Source: Tetrahymena elliotti 4EA (lineage: Eukaryota > Ciliophora > Oligohymenophorea > Hymenostomatida > Tetrahymenidae). Taken from it: DNA of 53,052 nt. Position 1 is the first letter of the stretch. Each line of letters opens with the position of its first letter. Made by a program: the position numbers and the translations under genes. The notes beneath the pieces were generated by a model. That model was not told the DNA's origin. It ran no database searches and saw only the letters and a program-made list of their open reading frames with translations. The stretch is taken from the NCBI GenBank assembly GCA_000231825.2, contig JH720311.1, forward strand, positions 532,956 to 586,007, in the 5' to 3' direction. Positions 37,145-50,131 of the stretch are shown in pieces.

Positions 37145-38210
37145 TTTTTCTTTTATTTTTTTACTTTTTTTTGTAAAAATAGATTCAAGTGTATTTTTGA
37201 TATTATAATTTTTTTGATAATTTCTTAAGCCCATAAAGTATTTAAAATATTCAAACACTCAAAAAGAACTTTTAAAGATGATTTTCTCCATCAAACAAAT
37301 ATTTTAAAAATAAAAAATGATTTATTTATTTAATTTCAATCATATTACAAAATTAAACAAGATTAAATAATTTATGGACATACCCCCACAAATAAACTAC
37401 TTTTTCAAAATTTAAAAGAAATAGTCTGTCTGTCTGAATCAATCAATCATTAAATTAAGCAAGTCTTATCATCGCATATGTTAGATTTTTGTTTTTTAAA
37501 TAAATTCATTCTTTTTTGTTAATCACCTAACTAACTTAAAAAATATCAAGTTTTCTTAAATTTTTTCATTGAATTGTGACAAAATTTTCAAATATTTCTC
37601 ATTTAAAAATGATTAAAGACTCTTTTGTTTTTTTTAATTATTTTATAAAACACTTCATAGATTTTTTTTCTATTTCAAGATTTTAGGTATTTTTTGAAAA
37701 AATATTCATCTGAATACACCTTAAACTAGTAAATATTGACTAAAATTAAAGAGTATTTATTACTTTTCTTTCAAAAAAGATTAAAAACATTGGAAAACTA
37801 ATAAAAATACTTGCTAACTGTTCATATCTTTTTAAATAAATTTATTTGGTATTTATTTACTTTTTCTTTTTTTTGAAACAGATAGATTTTTTTAGTTTAA
37901 ATAAAGATTAGTTTAGAATTTATCTAGGTGGGCTTTTGATAAAATATTAATTTTTCTTTTAATTTTAAATAAACTATTTAAATAGCTCATAAATAAACGC
38001 ATTCATTTAAAAAGTTAAATTTTAAATTTATTAATAAAAAATATATTTATTAATTTTCAGTCTAAGATTAATCTAATTTCTTAAGATTGAAAGACCAGCA
38101 ATAAATCAAAAATAAACAAATCATTCAGTGATTCAGTCAATAAAAATAAACTAAAAATAAAACTAATAAGCAAGTTTGGTTGGAAAATCATTCATTTGAT
38201 GTAAAGTACT
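37145..38210. other. Divergent promoter region
   Basis: AT-rich region between the SDR-like gene (minus) and the TPR gene (plus). It has a CTGTCTGTCTGAATCAATCA tract near 37425. No gene is seen. Confidence 0.5.
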
Positions 38211-38365
38211 ATGGAAGAATTAGTAGTGATATAGTCTGGTAGAATGAGAGATTATTAAATAAGAGTTGACTTGAAGGAGATAAAGAATTTTAAGTGGAAT
38301 GATTTTATTTTAAAGATCGAAGAAAGAATGAGCCCAAGGGAAGTTGTGCCATAAGTATAATTTTG
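38211..38365 (+). CDS. Candidate upstream coding exon
   Basis: An ATG at 38211 opens 51 codons of balanced protein sequence (MEELVVIQSGRMRDYQIRVD, then NDFILKIEERMSPREVV), ending at a good donor TTTTG|GTAATG. Splicing to the AG at 38610-38611 would join it in frame to the TPR gene start, giving that protein a 52-residue N-terminal extension. Splicing to the AG at 38463 instead gives another open frame that runs into the TPR gene out of frame. It may be the true first exon of the TPR gene or a separate small gene. Confidence 0.4.
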
Positions 38366-38612
38366 GTAATGTTTGGTTTTAGTTAATGAAATTATTTATG
38401 TATTACTCGCAAATTGTATGAATTGTTTGCTTATGAATTGATTTATTTATTTATTTTGTTTAGGGTTATTATTATTACATGCAATCATGATTAATTTGAA
38501 AAGAGAGCATAAAAAAGATATAAAAAATATAAGCCTATATATTAATATTATGATAAAACTTTAATTTTTAAATAATTGATTGAAATCAAAAATTATTATC
38601 AAATAATAAAGG

Positions 38613-40841
38613 ATGAACGAAGCTAATTATTAAGCAGAGAACTTTAAAGGTTTTGCTGATAAACAATTGAGTCAGGAAGCATAGAAATAAATATTTGGGA
38701 ATCATAATTAAAATTAAATGCACAATGTGCTTAGATAGTCTCATTCAGTATCAATTAATGGCAGTTCGCCAATGGTTAAAAACACAAGCTAAATTTATTA
38801 AACCAAGATAGGACATAGTTCTTAGCAAATAAAAGATTTAACAAATATAAAGAAATTATTCAACAATAAGCATTATGAGTAGGCTCTTGAGAGCATTGAC
38901 AGATATTTGTCTATGTATGACCCCAAAAATCCACAATATATTGAAGGATAGGAAAATAATATGAGTAGCACTAGTAATAATAATAGTAATCTGAATTAGA
39001 ATTAGATGAATGGAGTAAGCAGTAGCAGTAATCACAGCAGTAGCTAAAATTTAGAGTCAGATGATAAAATGGACATAGAAGATAAAAGCAAAGAAAAAGA
39101 GAACGAAATTATTATGCTTATTCAAACTAAAAGTGACTGCTATCTCCATTTAAATCGCAATGAAGAATTTTTCCGTTGTTAAGACGAGATATTTGCCAGA
39201 GATAATTCTCAAACAAAAGTTTTCATAAACAAAGGGAGTATTTATTATTAGGTCAAAAAATACAAAGAAAGTTTGGATGAATTTAGAAAGTATGTCATGT
39301 TAGTTAATAATGACTTTGAGGCATACTATTGGAAAGGTTTAGTGGAAGAAAAGCTTAAATTGCATCAAGACGCTCTAAATAGTTTTGAATAATCTTTGTT
39401 AATAAATCCAAACCAAATTAAGGTGGTACAAAAGAAGACCTCCCTTTTGGCAACACTTTAGAGATACTAAGAAGCAATAGAAAATCAGAGGAAAGTCATT
39501 CAATACTATGAGCATAATAGAAACAAGCAGAACACCAAATAAATGTATTAGCATTACTTCATGATGGGCAAATTATATTTCCATATGAATTGTGTGCAAG
39601 ATTCCTTTTCATTTTTAGAAAAAGCAATCTCAGAGCGTTGCGATCACTCTGAAACTTACTTTTATTTGGGAGAGTGCTTCCGTTTGATGAATTAATTGGA
39701 AAATGCCATCGAATGCTATGAAAAAGCAGCTCTTTATGATTCAAACAATGAAATGGCAATGCAAAGGAGAGATGAAGTACAAAAAAGATTAATACAAGAA
39801 TAACCAAGCAAAGCTTAATATATATAGTAATAATCTTCTTCTTAAATGATAGAAGAAGAAGCACAAATTATTACTTTGGATGATATAAAAAAAGGTAAAT
39901 TTCTCAAAAAATTAGTTTTTTTCCTCTTTCTTTTTCCGCTTTCTTTTTAAATATTTAACGATAAAAAACACTTTCGCAAACAAACAAATAAGCTAATCCT
40001 TATTTTATTCTCCATTTTTAAATCGCAATGGTTTCTCTTACTCGCATTATAAAATCTACTGAATTTCATTAAATTACTTACTTACTTTTTAAATTAAATT
40101 AAATTCTAGACAAAAAAACTAAAATTTCAATACATCAATCAATCAAAATAGCCCTTTAATTTTATTTATTTATCTATTTGTTTGTTTCTTTATTGATTTT
40201 GCTTACAAAATCAAAATAGACTTTAAAAAGAGAAAAAATAAGGAGTTGAATTAATGCGTATTAATTTACTTAGTTGTATCTTTTAATTTCATCAAAATAA
40301 TTTGCAAATAAATTTATTAACAATGAATTAATTAATTAATTAATTAGATATAGAGCAACTTGAACAAGGTAAAAGATCCTAAATATAAAAAATTAAAGAA
40401 GGAAAAGGTGTTGACTGTGATGCTTTCGAACTCGAAAGTACTCGTACATTAGTTTAACAGTATTCTTTAAATCTTGCTGCATTTAAGAGTTTCCTAAGAG
40501 TTCAGGATTAAATCGATAGAGCATCAAGCTATTCCAACAGTAATTTTTTATAAAGAGCTAATTTTTTCTAAGCATTTTCTTAATAAAATATATAAAGTAA
40601 TGTCTTAAAAATTCAAACCTATTTAACCTTCTCAATTCATATAAGAGAAAGATGATGATAGTGAATTCAACTCTCAAAAGCTATTGAAAAACCATTAAAA
40701 ATAAAAAAGTTTGTTTATGTCAAGTAAATATTTAAATGAATTTATTAATTAATTATTAAAACTTATTTATTTTTATCTAATTATCAAATAGGTTAGATTT
40801 TCCGAGCACCAAATAATGTAAATCAACCCAATAACTAATGA
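38613..40841 (+). CDS. Tetratricopeptide-repeat protein
   Basis: Model of four exons: 38613-39894, 40348-40539, 40598-40723 and 40792-40841; 549 residues. All junctions keep the frame. The N-terminal about 150 residues are N/S/Q-rich. From about residue 80, and mainly from 165 to 395, there are TPR helical pairs, for example FINKGSIYYQVKKYKESLDE, AYYWKGLVEEKLKLHQDALN and TYFYLGECFRLMNQLENAIE, each with the typical small/large residue spacing. The C-terminal exons form a basic, Q-rich tail (LEQGKRSQIQKIKEGKG, then NHQKQKSLFMSSQIF). TPR domains bind partner proteins, so a scaffold or chaperone-adaptor role is likely. The 453-nt first intron is long. A start at ATG 40322, in the same frame as exon 2, would instead make the C-terminal part a separate small gene. 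Confidence 0.75.
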
Positions 40842-42145
40842 AGGAATTTTCTGAAGTTAGTTTTTGATTAAAATATAAAAGTAATTAACAAAAATAATCC
40901 AGTAAACAAACAAACAGACAAACAAATTAATTGGTTAAAAGAATTTATTTTAAACAAACTTTTCAATCTGAAATTATCTGATTATCTCTTCTCTTACTTC
41001 CAGTTAATTTTAATTCAAAATAAATTAATAAAAAATAATTATCTCACACAAATTAATTAGTAATCATAATAACAATAAATAAATAAATAAAAATATTTGT
41101 TTTCGCAATAGAAACGATGTTAACAATAGATAATAACAATAATGATAATATAATTTAATTAAATCATAAATTTAGCAAATAAAATCTTATCTATCAATAA
41201 GTAAATAAAACAAATAAATAAAAATAAGGGTTCTGATTTAAATTAAGATTCTTATCAATTATTTGAATGATATTTTTAGTAAATACAAAATTAATAATTG
41301 TTAATATTTCTATTAATTATAAAATCCAATTAAGCTTTCTTTGATTCTTTCATTTTTCTGAAATGTAGATTTAATCACAAATTCTGTCTTGATTAAATTG
41401 CTTCGACATTATTAACTTTATTTTTATTTTTAAATAAATAAATAAACAAACAAATAATTACTTCTTTTATAAATAAACTATACCTATTTCATCTTAATAT
41501 TTATACTTTAAATTTTCTATATTATCTATCAATCAGTTTATCAATATTGTTTTCTTCATTCATTTATTTTCTCAAATCTATTATTCACTTTAATACATCT
41601 TTTTTGTATTCAACTCAATACTTAAAAAAATCACTCTCTTACTTTCTTTGAAATTTGAAACAAATTCAAGCATTTTTTAAACAGTTAATATGTCTATATT
41701 TTTCTTAAAAGATGATTATCATACTTCTGATGTAATAATATTGATCCTAACTTTTTTAATCAAATTATTTAAGATTTACCATTTTAATATTAAATTATTT
41801 GGTTTTTATGGAGATTAATTATTAAAATTTATTGATCAAATTCAAAACTTAAAAAAGATCATTTTTTATTTGCGCAAAAGTTTTAAAAATTTCAATATCT
41901 AGTTTTTATAATAAGTAAAATAAAAGAGTTATTCATTGGGTGAAATGAGTAAGTGATTGAATCAGTGAGTGGATACAAGAATTATTTATCAGAATTAAGT
42001 TTAAAATAATTCTTATGAGTATTTATTTAATTACTGATATGAGATAAAATATCTTTTTTAAAAATATTGAATTTCTAACAAATATAAATAAGTAAACAAA
42101 CAAGCAACATAGTAAGTAAGTAAATAAAGAAAGTTAAATAAATCT
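40842..42145. other. AT-rich intergenic region
   Basis: No gene is seen. Many AAATAAATAAA and AACAATAATAAT tracts; short purine tracts with TAAATAAAGAAAG lead into the next start codon. Confidence 0.55.
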
Positions 42146-43030
42146 ATGGATAAAAAGGCAAAAGGAGGAGCAATTTCTGAATAAGAAGCTATAAAATAAT
42201 TCCTTTAATAATTTGAGAAAGAAAATAAAGTTAGATTTATATATGTTGTTGAGACTGGGAGTAGAGCTTATGATTTATCTACCAAATTTTCTGATTATGA
42301 CTTAAAAGGAATTTTTATAGATTTAAAATGTACATATAAGAAAGTAGAATTAGAAGAATTTTAAGATGATGGATTTGAAAAAGCAAAAGTAAATAGATAT
42401 AAATAAACTGCTATTAAGGTAAAAAACATACAAACAGAAGTGGATATTGATTTCTTTGAGCTTAATTTTTACTTTAAGAATCTTTAGAATGAAGAAGAGA
42501 GTCTTTTATACTGGTTGAGTAGTTAATCTATTTACTTAAATTGTGCAGATGAATTGATTTAAAGGATACTGAATGAAATGAATCTGCCTAGAAAAGAGAT
42601 ATTAGATAGAATATCTAAAGATTATGCAAAATGCTAAAATGGATAAAAGAGGGAAGCTAAAAAAAATATAAATATGATTATAGATTCTATGCGTTTATTG
42701 TATATTTAGAGATTCGAATCTAACTCACCTTATAAGATTTCTGAACTTACTCAAGAATTATAAGATAAATTATCTGGTGATGAAATACCTTGTCCAGTTA
42801 ATGATATCATCTAAAATATTGATTCAGAAATCTAAGAATTATTCTATATGAAAAAAAATGGTAAAGGAACCCAATAAATAGTAGCTAAAGAAGAATGGAT
42901 AAGCCTTGCTTAATATGCTATTGAATAAGAAAAAAAGTTACCTAAAGTAGATGATAAAATAAAATCAAATACTTAAATTAAAGAATCTCTACTTACAATT
43001 TACAATGAAATCTTATTAAAAATTGCATGA
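42146..43030 (+). CDS. Predicted nucleotidyltransferase of the RlaP / COG3541-like family
   Basis: Intronless 294-residue protein. The N-terminal half carries the polymerase-beta-type nucleotidyltransferase signature: VVETGSRAYDLSTKFSDYDLKGIFI, written here as GSR at residues 38-40 and metal-binding D50 and D52, then a third acidic strand TEVDIDFFEL (D100/D102). The spacing and the GSRAY..SDYD.RG form match the RlaP/YcgL group (nucleotidyltransferases found mostly in bacteria and phages, some placed in RNA repair). The C-terminal half is helical and charged, as in that family, with MIIDSMRLLYIQRFE resembling its conserved helix. It probably transfers nucleotides to RNA or protein; the substrate is unknown. 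The absence of introns and a mostly prokaryotic family suggest old horizontal transfer, but codon use is fully ciliate. Confidence 0.85.
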
Positions 43031-44090
43031 AATATTTATTTTATTTTAATTTAAAAAATATTATTTTTATGTAATTAATTAAAATGCTTCTTTTTTATGT
43101 AGTAAAAATTACTTTAACTTATTCATCGAGTATGTAATTAAATTATTTAATAACTTAACTCCCATTTTTAACACAAAAGTTTTTTTTCAAATTAACCCAA
43201 AGAATAAAGAATTTTGATAAAATATTATTTTTGTAGTTTTAAGCAAAAAATTTTTAGGTAATTAGAGATAGTAAAAATATCACATAAAAATAAAAGTAAT
43301 GCTTTCTTTTATAGAAATTAATTTTTTTATTTTTTAAATTAAATTTAAATAATGAGAAAACATAACGGATGAAATAGCTAATTTAATTTTTTAATTTATT
43401 TTATTTATGAAATAAAATGCAATATTTTTACTATTTATTTTAAAAAACAAAAGATAAATATCTTTTTTTATCAATAAAAAATATACAAAATTAATTTATT
43501 TGTTTACTAAAATTTAATAGAATATTTTAATTTAATCATATATCATCATCTAAAGATTATTCTTTCTTAATTTTTCAGATCTATCCTTTTTTATCAATAA
43601 AAAAAGGATTAAATTTATAAGTAAATACACTTTTATTAAATAAATTATGTATTCAAATCATATTTATTTTCATTTTTTTTGTTTTCAAAAATGAAAAGAA
43701 AAGTCTTTTTTGTCCATTTAATAATAAAAAATTATTTTTCTAAATAAATTTAACAATAGATAAAGGATGGATTTTTTAATTTAAGAAAATTATTATTTAA
43801 TCAAAATATTTTTTTTAGCTATTAAGTTACATTCTACAAATAACTATTTACAGATTTTAATAAATCTTTTTTGCAAAAAATAAGCCTTATTAAAGAACAT
43901 CTAGATTTTTGAATATTCTTAATCCTTACATCTATCTATTTTAAGATAGAGTAATTTCTTTCATATATCAAGTAAAATGATATTGGAAAGATCTGTAAAT
44001 AATAGAATAATTTAGAAATGATAAATAGATTTATTAAACCGTTAAGTTAGAATATAAAAATACAACAGAAATATTAAAATGTTAGATGAA
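43031..44090. other. AT-rich intergenic region
   Basis: Between two convergent genes. A palindromic TCCTTTTTTATCAATAAAAA / AAAGGA arrangement lies near 43587-43611. No gene is seen. Confidence 0.5.
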
Positions 44091-45494
44091 TCACTTTTTG
44101 GCCAAACCGATTTGACTACGTTCTATTTTTAATCTTTCTACAGCAATACCAGATTCTTCTTCTTTCTTAAGAACAAGGGAAATCATATATAAACCAATAC
44201 TGATGGCAACACTTGCAAGTAAAAAATTATAAATCGTGTCTTTCTTAATTTCATAATAGAAACCTCTTCTAGAGAGAGCTTCAACTTTTTATTGATGTTC
44301 TCTCATTTATCTTTCACTAATAGGGATCAAAGGAGTGTTTCTGAATTCCTCAATAGGTCTTAAATCCTTTAAGAATTTATGAGGATGTTCCAATTCAATA
44401 GCTCCTGGCATATTGAAATTTACTGTAACATGTCTTCTCATTCTCTCCATATAATCAACATTAGTCAAATTGTATAAAGGTATTGCACCATCTCCCAACT
44501 CTTTTTATTATTCTTCTCTGATCAAACCCTAATTAAGAATTAAATAATATTCAATAAATCGTTTTAGCTGCTATTTAAATGGTAAAATGCAAGATTAAAT
44601 TCTGGATTAACTTTAGATGAGAATTGCTAAAATTAATATTTTAGATTAAATAATAAATTAGCATGAGTAACTTTATTTGATTTAAATTAAATTGTAATCG
44701 ATTTTCAACTGTAAATAGAACATTCCATCCAGGATATGCAATTTTTTTAATGAAATTTGCAAAATTAAATTCAATAAATCAATAAATAAGCTAGTGACTG
44801 ATTGATTGATTGTGCTATGTTTTTATTATTTAATTATTGATCTAAATTAGTAAATTACCTCATCTTAAATATCTCCATACATATCAAGTTCATTATTGAA
44901 TTTATGTCTTAATGAAAGTTCATATGTTTCGTAGGGTGTATTTTCATTTAAGTTAAGTAGAGCCCACAATCTTTAATTTGATGTTTCGTATTCTTTTTTG
45001 GCACGCTCAAAAGGATCGACAACACCTTTAATTTCAGGATCAATATTTGGGATGGGCAAATCAAATTTATAGTATTTAACTTAAACTCTTGTTTCATCAT
45101 CTAATTTGCCTGTAATAATTCCTTTGCCAGTGGCTGATGAAGAAGTAGAAGTGAGCGGCTAATTATCGAAGTAGTCATCATTATCATCAGCTAATGTCTA
45201 ATTTGTGTTATAATTCTTGGGCTTTGATTATATTTCTTGAAGGGTTTCTTTTATGTCTTTCTCATATGTGGGATCTTAATTAATTTCTGTAGCAAATACT
45301 ACACTCTATTTTTCTTTTTTTGGTTTCTTTTTCAATATGTTATCTATTTCATCGCTTGAGAGCTCATATTAATCTGAGTATTTTGAGTTAGGAGATTTTT
45401 GGGCAATCTAAACGAATCTATAACAAGGAGCTTTGCTGCCTAAAGAACTGCTTACAAGTCTATTTAAAAGAGAAAATTGCTTTATGTTTCTCAT
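44091..45494 (-). CDS. Probable mitochondrial inner-membrane protein
   Basis: Two exons, 45494-44859 and 44528-44091, in phase 0 across a 330-nt intron (GAG|GTAATT..TTAG|GGT); 357 residues. The N-terminus (MRNIKQFSLLNRLVSSSLG) is basic, hydroxylated and free of acids, a typical mitochondrial presequence. An acidic middle follows (SSDEIDNILKKK, DDNDDYFDN), then a conserved-looking globular part (DLPIPNIDPEIKGVVDPFER; AIPLYNLTNVDYMERMRRHV). One hydrophobic helix near residues 310-330 (FLLASVAISIGLYMISLVL) precedes a short charged tail. This layout resembles the many lineage-specific subunits of ciliate respiratory complexes or ATP synthase, but I do not recognise which, so the complex assignment is inference. 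Confidence 0.8.
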
Positions 45495-46773
45495 CTAACT
45501 TCTCTATCCTAATTTTACTATTTATTTATCACCTTTAACTTAAATATTCTGATGAAGCAGATTTGCACTTGCTAGCTATCTTGTTTATTTATTTAATAGT
45601 TTATTTATTTTACTTGCTTGCTTGATTAATAAATAAACTAATAGATTTTGTTTGATTTAGTTATTTTACTTAATTAATCAATCAATTCACTCACGCTGTT
45701 TGATTATTATTTTAATCAGGTGACAAAGAAAAAGAAAGAAAGATAGTTAATTTGATTATTTGCTATTTAGTTAGATACATAGATAAATAGATAGATAGAT
45801 ACTTAATTAATTAATTTTTGAATTATCAAAATCTTGTTAAGGCCGCCTATCTTATCAGTCTTTTCCTTGCAATTTACAATGAGTAAAAATGAATTATAAA
45901 AATATATATTGAAATATTTAATTTTTGAATGATTTTGATGTTTTATGTATTTTGATATATTTATTTATTTATTTTTTAGGTAAATATTATAAACTACTCA
46001 ATGTAAATCGATATATTAATTAAGAGATATCAAATTTTTAGAAACTATTTATTTTTCAATTATTTCTTATTTCTTATTCAAATTTATTAAAAATTATTTT
46101 CCATTTTTTATATTCAATTAATGAAAGTAAATATTTGTTATCAATATCAAATTTTATTGATGAAAGTTAATATTAGTTACCAATTTTGATATTAAAGGAA
46201 TACTTAAAGGTAGTAATATTAAAGATTTATCTTAAAGTTAGTTATGTTAGCAAACTATCTAGAATTAGTTTAGAGAAATGATTTTTTTAAATATTATTGT
46301 TCTCTCTGAATATAATGAGATAATTCTATAACTAAAGATGAAGAGATGATGAAGCGCTAGATTGATAGAATAAAGAATACTTGAATTAATTAGGTTTGTA
46401 GAAAATTATAATTTAAGTGAAGTAGAAAAGAATTATTATATAAAATTAGGTTTTAATTAAATTATCGGTTATTATTGTATTTATTTTGTTGTATCTAAAT
46501 AAGATACAGTAAAGATACTTTTAATATTAAATGATACACTCAAAATTTCAATAAATGCTTATTTACAGCTCAGCTCTGCTTTAAATCTCTACCAATCATT
46601 TAATTTTGATTAACAAATTACATATAATTAATTAATTAATTAATTGTGAAATTTTAAAATTCAACAAAACAAAACAATAAAAAAAAAGCATAAATCAATT
46701 CTTCTTACAAAAAGAATTAATCTTTATTTGAACCTTCATTCAATCACTAACTAACTAACTCATTCACTCTATC
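45495..46773. other. Divergent promoter region with GATA microsatellite
   Basis: Lies between the mitochondrial-protein gene (minus) and the WD40-like gene (plus). It contains AGATAAATAGATAGATAGAT-type repeats at about 45772-45801 and a GC-richer spot near 45840 (GGCCGCC). Tracts of CTAACTAACTAACTCATTC lie just before the plus-strand start. Confidence 0.5.
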
Positions 46774-49105
46774 ATGTCTGGTAAATTTAAAGTTGATGTT
46801 GCTCGTAGCCAAACTCTTTCTCGCATATCTTGCTTCACAGGAGTAGAAAGCGACAGTAAATGCGACGATCTACTCAGAGATAAGCTAGCTCAATCAGATA
46901 ATTACCATGCTGGAATAAAGACTCATGACTTCTAGCTTAACTTCCCTAACAGCAAGAGAGTTGATTCTCTAAGGTAATTTACCCATTTTTATTCTCAATC
47001 AAAAAAACATAAAATGATACTCAAAAAAAACCTTAAAATTTAACACTTTTTTGTATAAATTCATTTAAAATTAATAAAAAATATTAATTAATAGATTGTC
47101 ACCTTTTCAGGCTAAGGCTTTGTCAAATAAATTGAAAAATTTGGACCTTCTTATTAATGCTAGTAGCGAGTATGATTTAGACAAAGATTCCGTTGTTCAG
47201 AGCAGAGAATCCCTTGAGTAAGATGCTGCTATAAATTAGAATCCTAAGTAGACTTATAAGGAGAGTGCTTTTAAGCAAAATTTCAACTAAAATATAAAAA
47301 AAGCCCTTCAATCTTCTCTTTTTAGTGCTAGTCAACTCGAGAATAGTTCAAATGTTAATGGAATTCCTGCTAATCTTGCCGTCAGCTAAGACTAAGGAGA
47401 AAATCGCTTCAGCTAGATCATGAATATGCTAAAGGTGCCTGATAACTAAAATGGTTTTGATGGATCTTAGTAGGGAAGCATATATTCTAGCAAGTAAATC
47501 AAAGCATCAAATGCATTCAAAGAAAAAGATTGCTCAATTATCTATAATAGCTGTTAAATTAACATTAGCTGCAGCCTCTCACTCTAGATGTTGAATCAGT
47601 CTAAGAAATTGATGTAAAAATAAAATTAATAGTAACAAGGTCTTCAAAAAAAGAATAGCTGTGCTGAGGAAGATGAAACAAACTCTTCTATGCTATTTTC
47701 TAATCCTAAGTATAACAAAGACCAGAATAATTTACCAGAGTTTGAGAAATAAATCATTAAGGAATACACACAAAGCACGATCTCTAAGATTTACTACTTG
47801 GACTAGAAGACAAATGAGTATGAATCACTTGAGAATCCAGACAATAAACTCTTGAAAAGAATTGCTAAGTATGTGAGCCATAAATTAAGATTAGTCAAAC
47901 GTGCTCCTTTTTCTTCTCTTCAACTTTCTGAATAATTGCAGACATCTTTAACTATTTCGCACAGCAACTTAATAAGAAGTAATGACATGGAATCGGATCA
48001 TAGATTTATATCTAATCAAGACTATTAGACATTCCATAGTAACTAGTCTTCAATAGTTAAAAGAAATACCCATTATATAACTAAGATTAATTTGGATATT
48101 GACTGCCTCATTCAAAAAGACATTTGTCTCACTTCAGAAGAGTTTTACACTTTTGTTCTACCTCTCGATGCACATTTCCCTAATGTGATCATGACTGGAA
48201 CACTTTCTGGTAAAATTTTACTCTTTTAGCTATGCATGGATTAACAGAAAAAGAGGTATGTTTAGAAATTATCTAAATAAATATTCCCAAACACTAGTGA
48301 AGACAGTTAGGTCTATCCCACCTGTGCATCATAATACAAATCTAACTTTTATATTGGTGGAAGTGATGGCTCTCTCTATCTTTTTGACTTCAAAAAGAAA
48401 AGCGTGGTCAGTATCCTTGAAAATTAGAATTAGCTCATTTGTAACAACATTAATTTAGAATGCAGTGTTGCTTTTGGTGCTAATTTAGATGATGATGTTG
48501 AATAGAACAATGATAAAAATCTCACTCAATTTGCTGTCAAAAACCTGAAAGCTACATCAAAAAAATTAATTTTAGCTAGAAATGATGGAATGGTTATTGT
48601 GGCTAACTCATTAAATTTAGATTAAATTATTTTCTAGAAAAGATTCGATGGCCTACTCAAATGTGATTTCTCATGTGATAGTTAAGACAATATTGTTGTC
48701 ATGACTGATGAAAAACTAGAAATTATCCATACTCCTAAAGAAAAAGTAATATTTAGAATGAAGCCAAATGTACAAGAAAATCTTAATTTGGCTGATTTCT
48801 AAGTTAACTCAGTAACAAAAGAAATAATATTGCTAGAGAATAGCCAAATATTCCAAACATCAAAAATACAAATACTCAAAAATTCCTCTTCTAGGTTAAG
48901 AACTGTTGAAACCATCAAATTAGAAAATTTTATTACCTCTATTTTCCTTGATAAATTGATGGAAAATATGTTTTGCATCTCTTAAAATTAAATCTGCATA
49001 TGGAATATCTATAACTAAAAAGAATTCCACTTGATGTAGCAATCCATTTTGGAAAAGCTCCAAGACCCAGAAGATGTTTTGACAACAAATGACTCCTGTA
49101 ATTGA
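46774..49105 (+). CDS. WD40-like repeat protein, large hypothetical
   Basis: Exons 46774-46973 and 47095-49105, with a 121-nt intron; 736 residues. The acceptor at 47094 is chosen because it keeps the frame (DSLR then LSPFQAKALS); the later CAG at 47110 does not. The first 440 residues are polar and rich in S, N and Q. From about residue 450 the sequence looks like a beta-propeller: VIMTGTLSGKILLFQL, NFYIGGSDGSLYLFDFKKKS, LILARNDGMVIVANSL, DNIVVMTDEKLEIIH, and MFCISQNQICIWNIYN near the end. The repeats are degenerate and lack most GH/WD pairs, so a divergent scaffold is likely. Its partner is unknown. Confidence 0.8.
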
Positions 49106-49417
49106 AAAAAATAGAGCAATTACAAGAAGAAGTCATCACTTTTTTTTTTTGAGTTTATCATGATAAAAATATCCAGCAATCTATTTAAAATGACTAATTA
49201 TCTATTTACTATTTTAAATTAAATTTTGCTTACAAAGTTATATTATAAAATAAATCAATCAAACTATCTATATTAATTGCAAATCATTATATTATCATAT
49301 ACTTTATGTTAAATAAATCAAAATTATAACTAACTCTTGTACAATTCTTTTACACTATTTCTTTTTTTTGTACATTTTTCCTTTCGTTATCTATTCTCAA
49401 ATCAAAATTCAATTTAA
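49106..49417. other. AT-rich intergenic region
   Basis: 3' flank of the WD40-like gene. Nothing else is seen. Confidence 0.5.
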
Positions 49418-50131
49418 ATGAAAAAGAAAATATTTCAAAAACTCCGTAATACCCACTTACAAAATTATTATAATCTGAAAATTCATAGAAGAATAGAAGT
49501 TTTTATGTTTGTAAAAATACTTTTTTGTTTGTTTGTTTGTTTGTTGTTAATAGAATTAATTCATAATTATAATAAAGTTAAATCGTCTATCTTCTTTAAC
49601 ATCTTTAATTTGACAAAAAGAAGTCAAGAGTAAAATAATTGTTATTTTTTTAACTTTTTCATTTTAAATTATAGGTAAAGGCAGATAGATTTAAAAATTT
49701 TTCCATTTTCTGGTTAAAAGACCAAAACAAAATCTTTGGGTCAGGAAATTTAAAATATTTATTCAATACAATTAGCTTAAAATAATAATAATTTATAATG
49801 TAAAATCTTAGGAGACACTCCTTAGGAATTTAGATCTTCATTCTTTGTAATGAATGCTTTATAGTAACTTAAAATATTTTAAATTTTGGTTTTTATTGTT
49901 TATCATTTGATGGAAAAAGAAGAAATAAATATTATTTTTTTTTAATTACAAAAAACAAATGAAAATATCAATTATTTAGAGATATAATAATAGAAAATGA
50001 ATGATATTTAATAAATACTATTGTATATATATGAATAGATAATGTACCTTGGATTAATACAAAGCAGTTTGCTCATTTTGTTTGTTAATTTCTCTTTTTA
50101 AGCTATTAAGCTAAGAAGACTAAAGGATTGA
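49418..50131 (+). CDS. Doubtful 237-codon ORF with one membrane segment
   Basis: With TAA/TAG as Gln, the frame from ATG 49418 is open to TGA 50129-50131. The N-terminus is basic, then a single hydrophobic stretch appears at about residues 28-47 (EVFMFVKILFCLFVCLLLIE). Beyond residue 100 the sequence is low complexity. Its end overlaps the 3' end of the convincing minus-strand gene by 59 nt. No family is recognised; it may be chance, since TGA is rare in such AT-rich DNA. Confidence 0.25.

Noticed and set aside
39559..39864. 101-codon minus-strand frame
   Set aside because: It is antisense to the TPR exon, which has clear repeat motifs.
45838..45880. GC-richer patch resembling a small RNA
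   Set aside because: No tRNA-like arms or snRNA motif can be formed; it lies in a divergent promoter.
47661..47855. 64-codon plus-strand frame
   Set aside because: It is an out-of-frame shadow within the WD40-like gene; the true frame continues through TAA/TAG codons.
48258..48458. 66-codon plus-strand frame
   Set aside because: It is an out-of-frame shadow within the WD40-like gene.
48939..49139. 66-codon minus-strand frame
   Set aside because: It is antisense to the end of the WD40-like gene.
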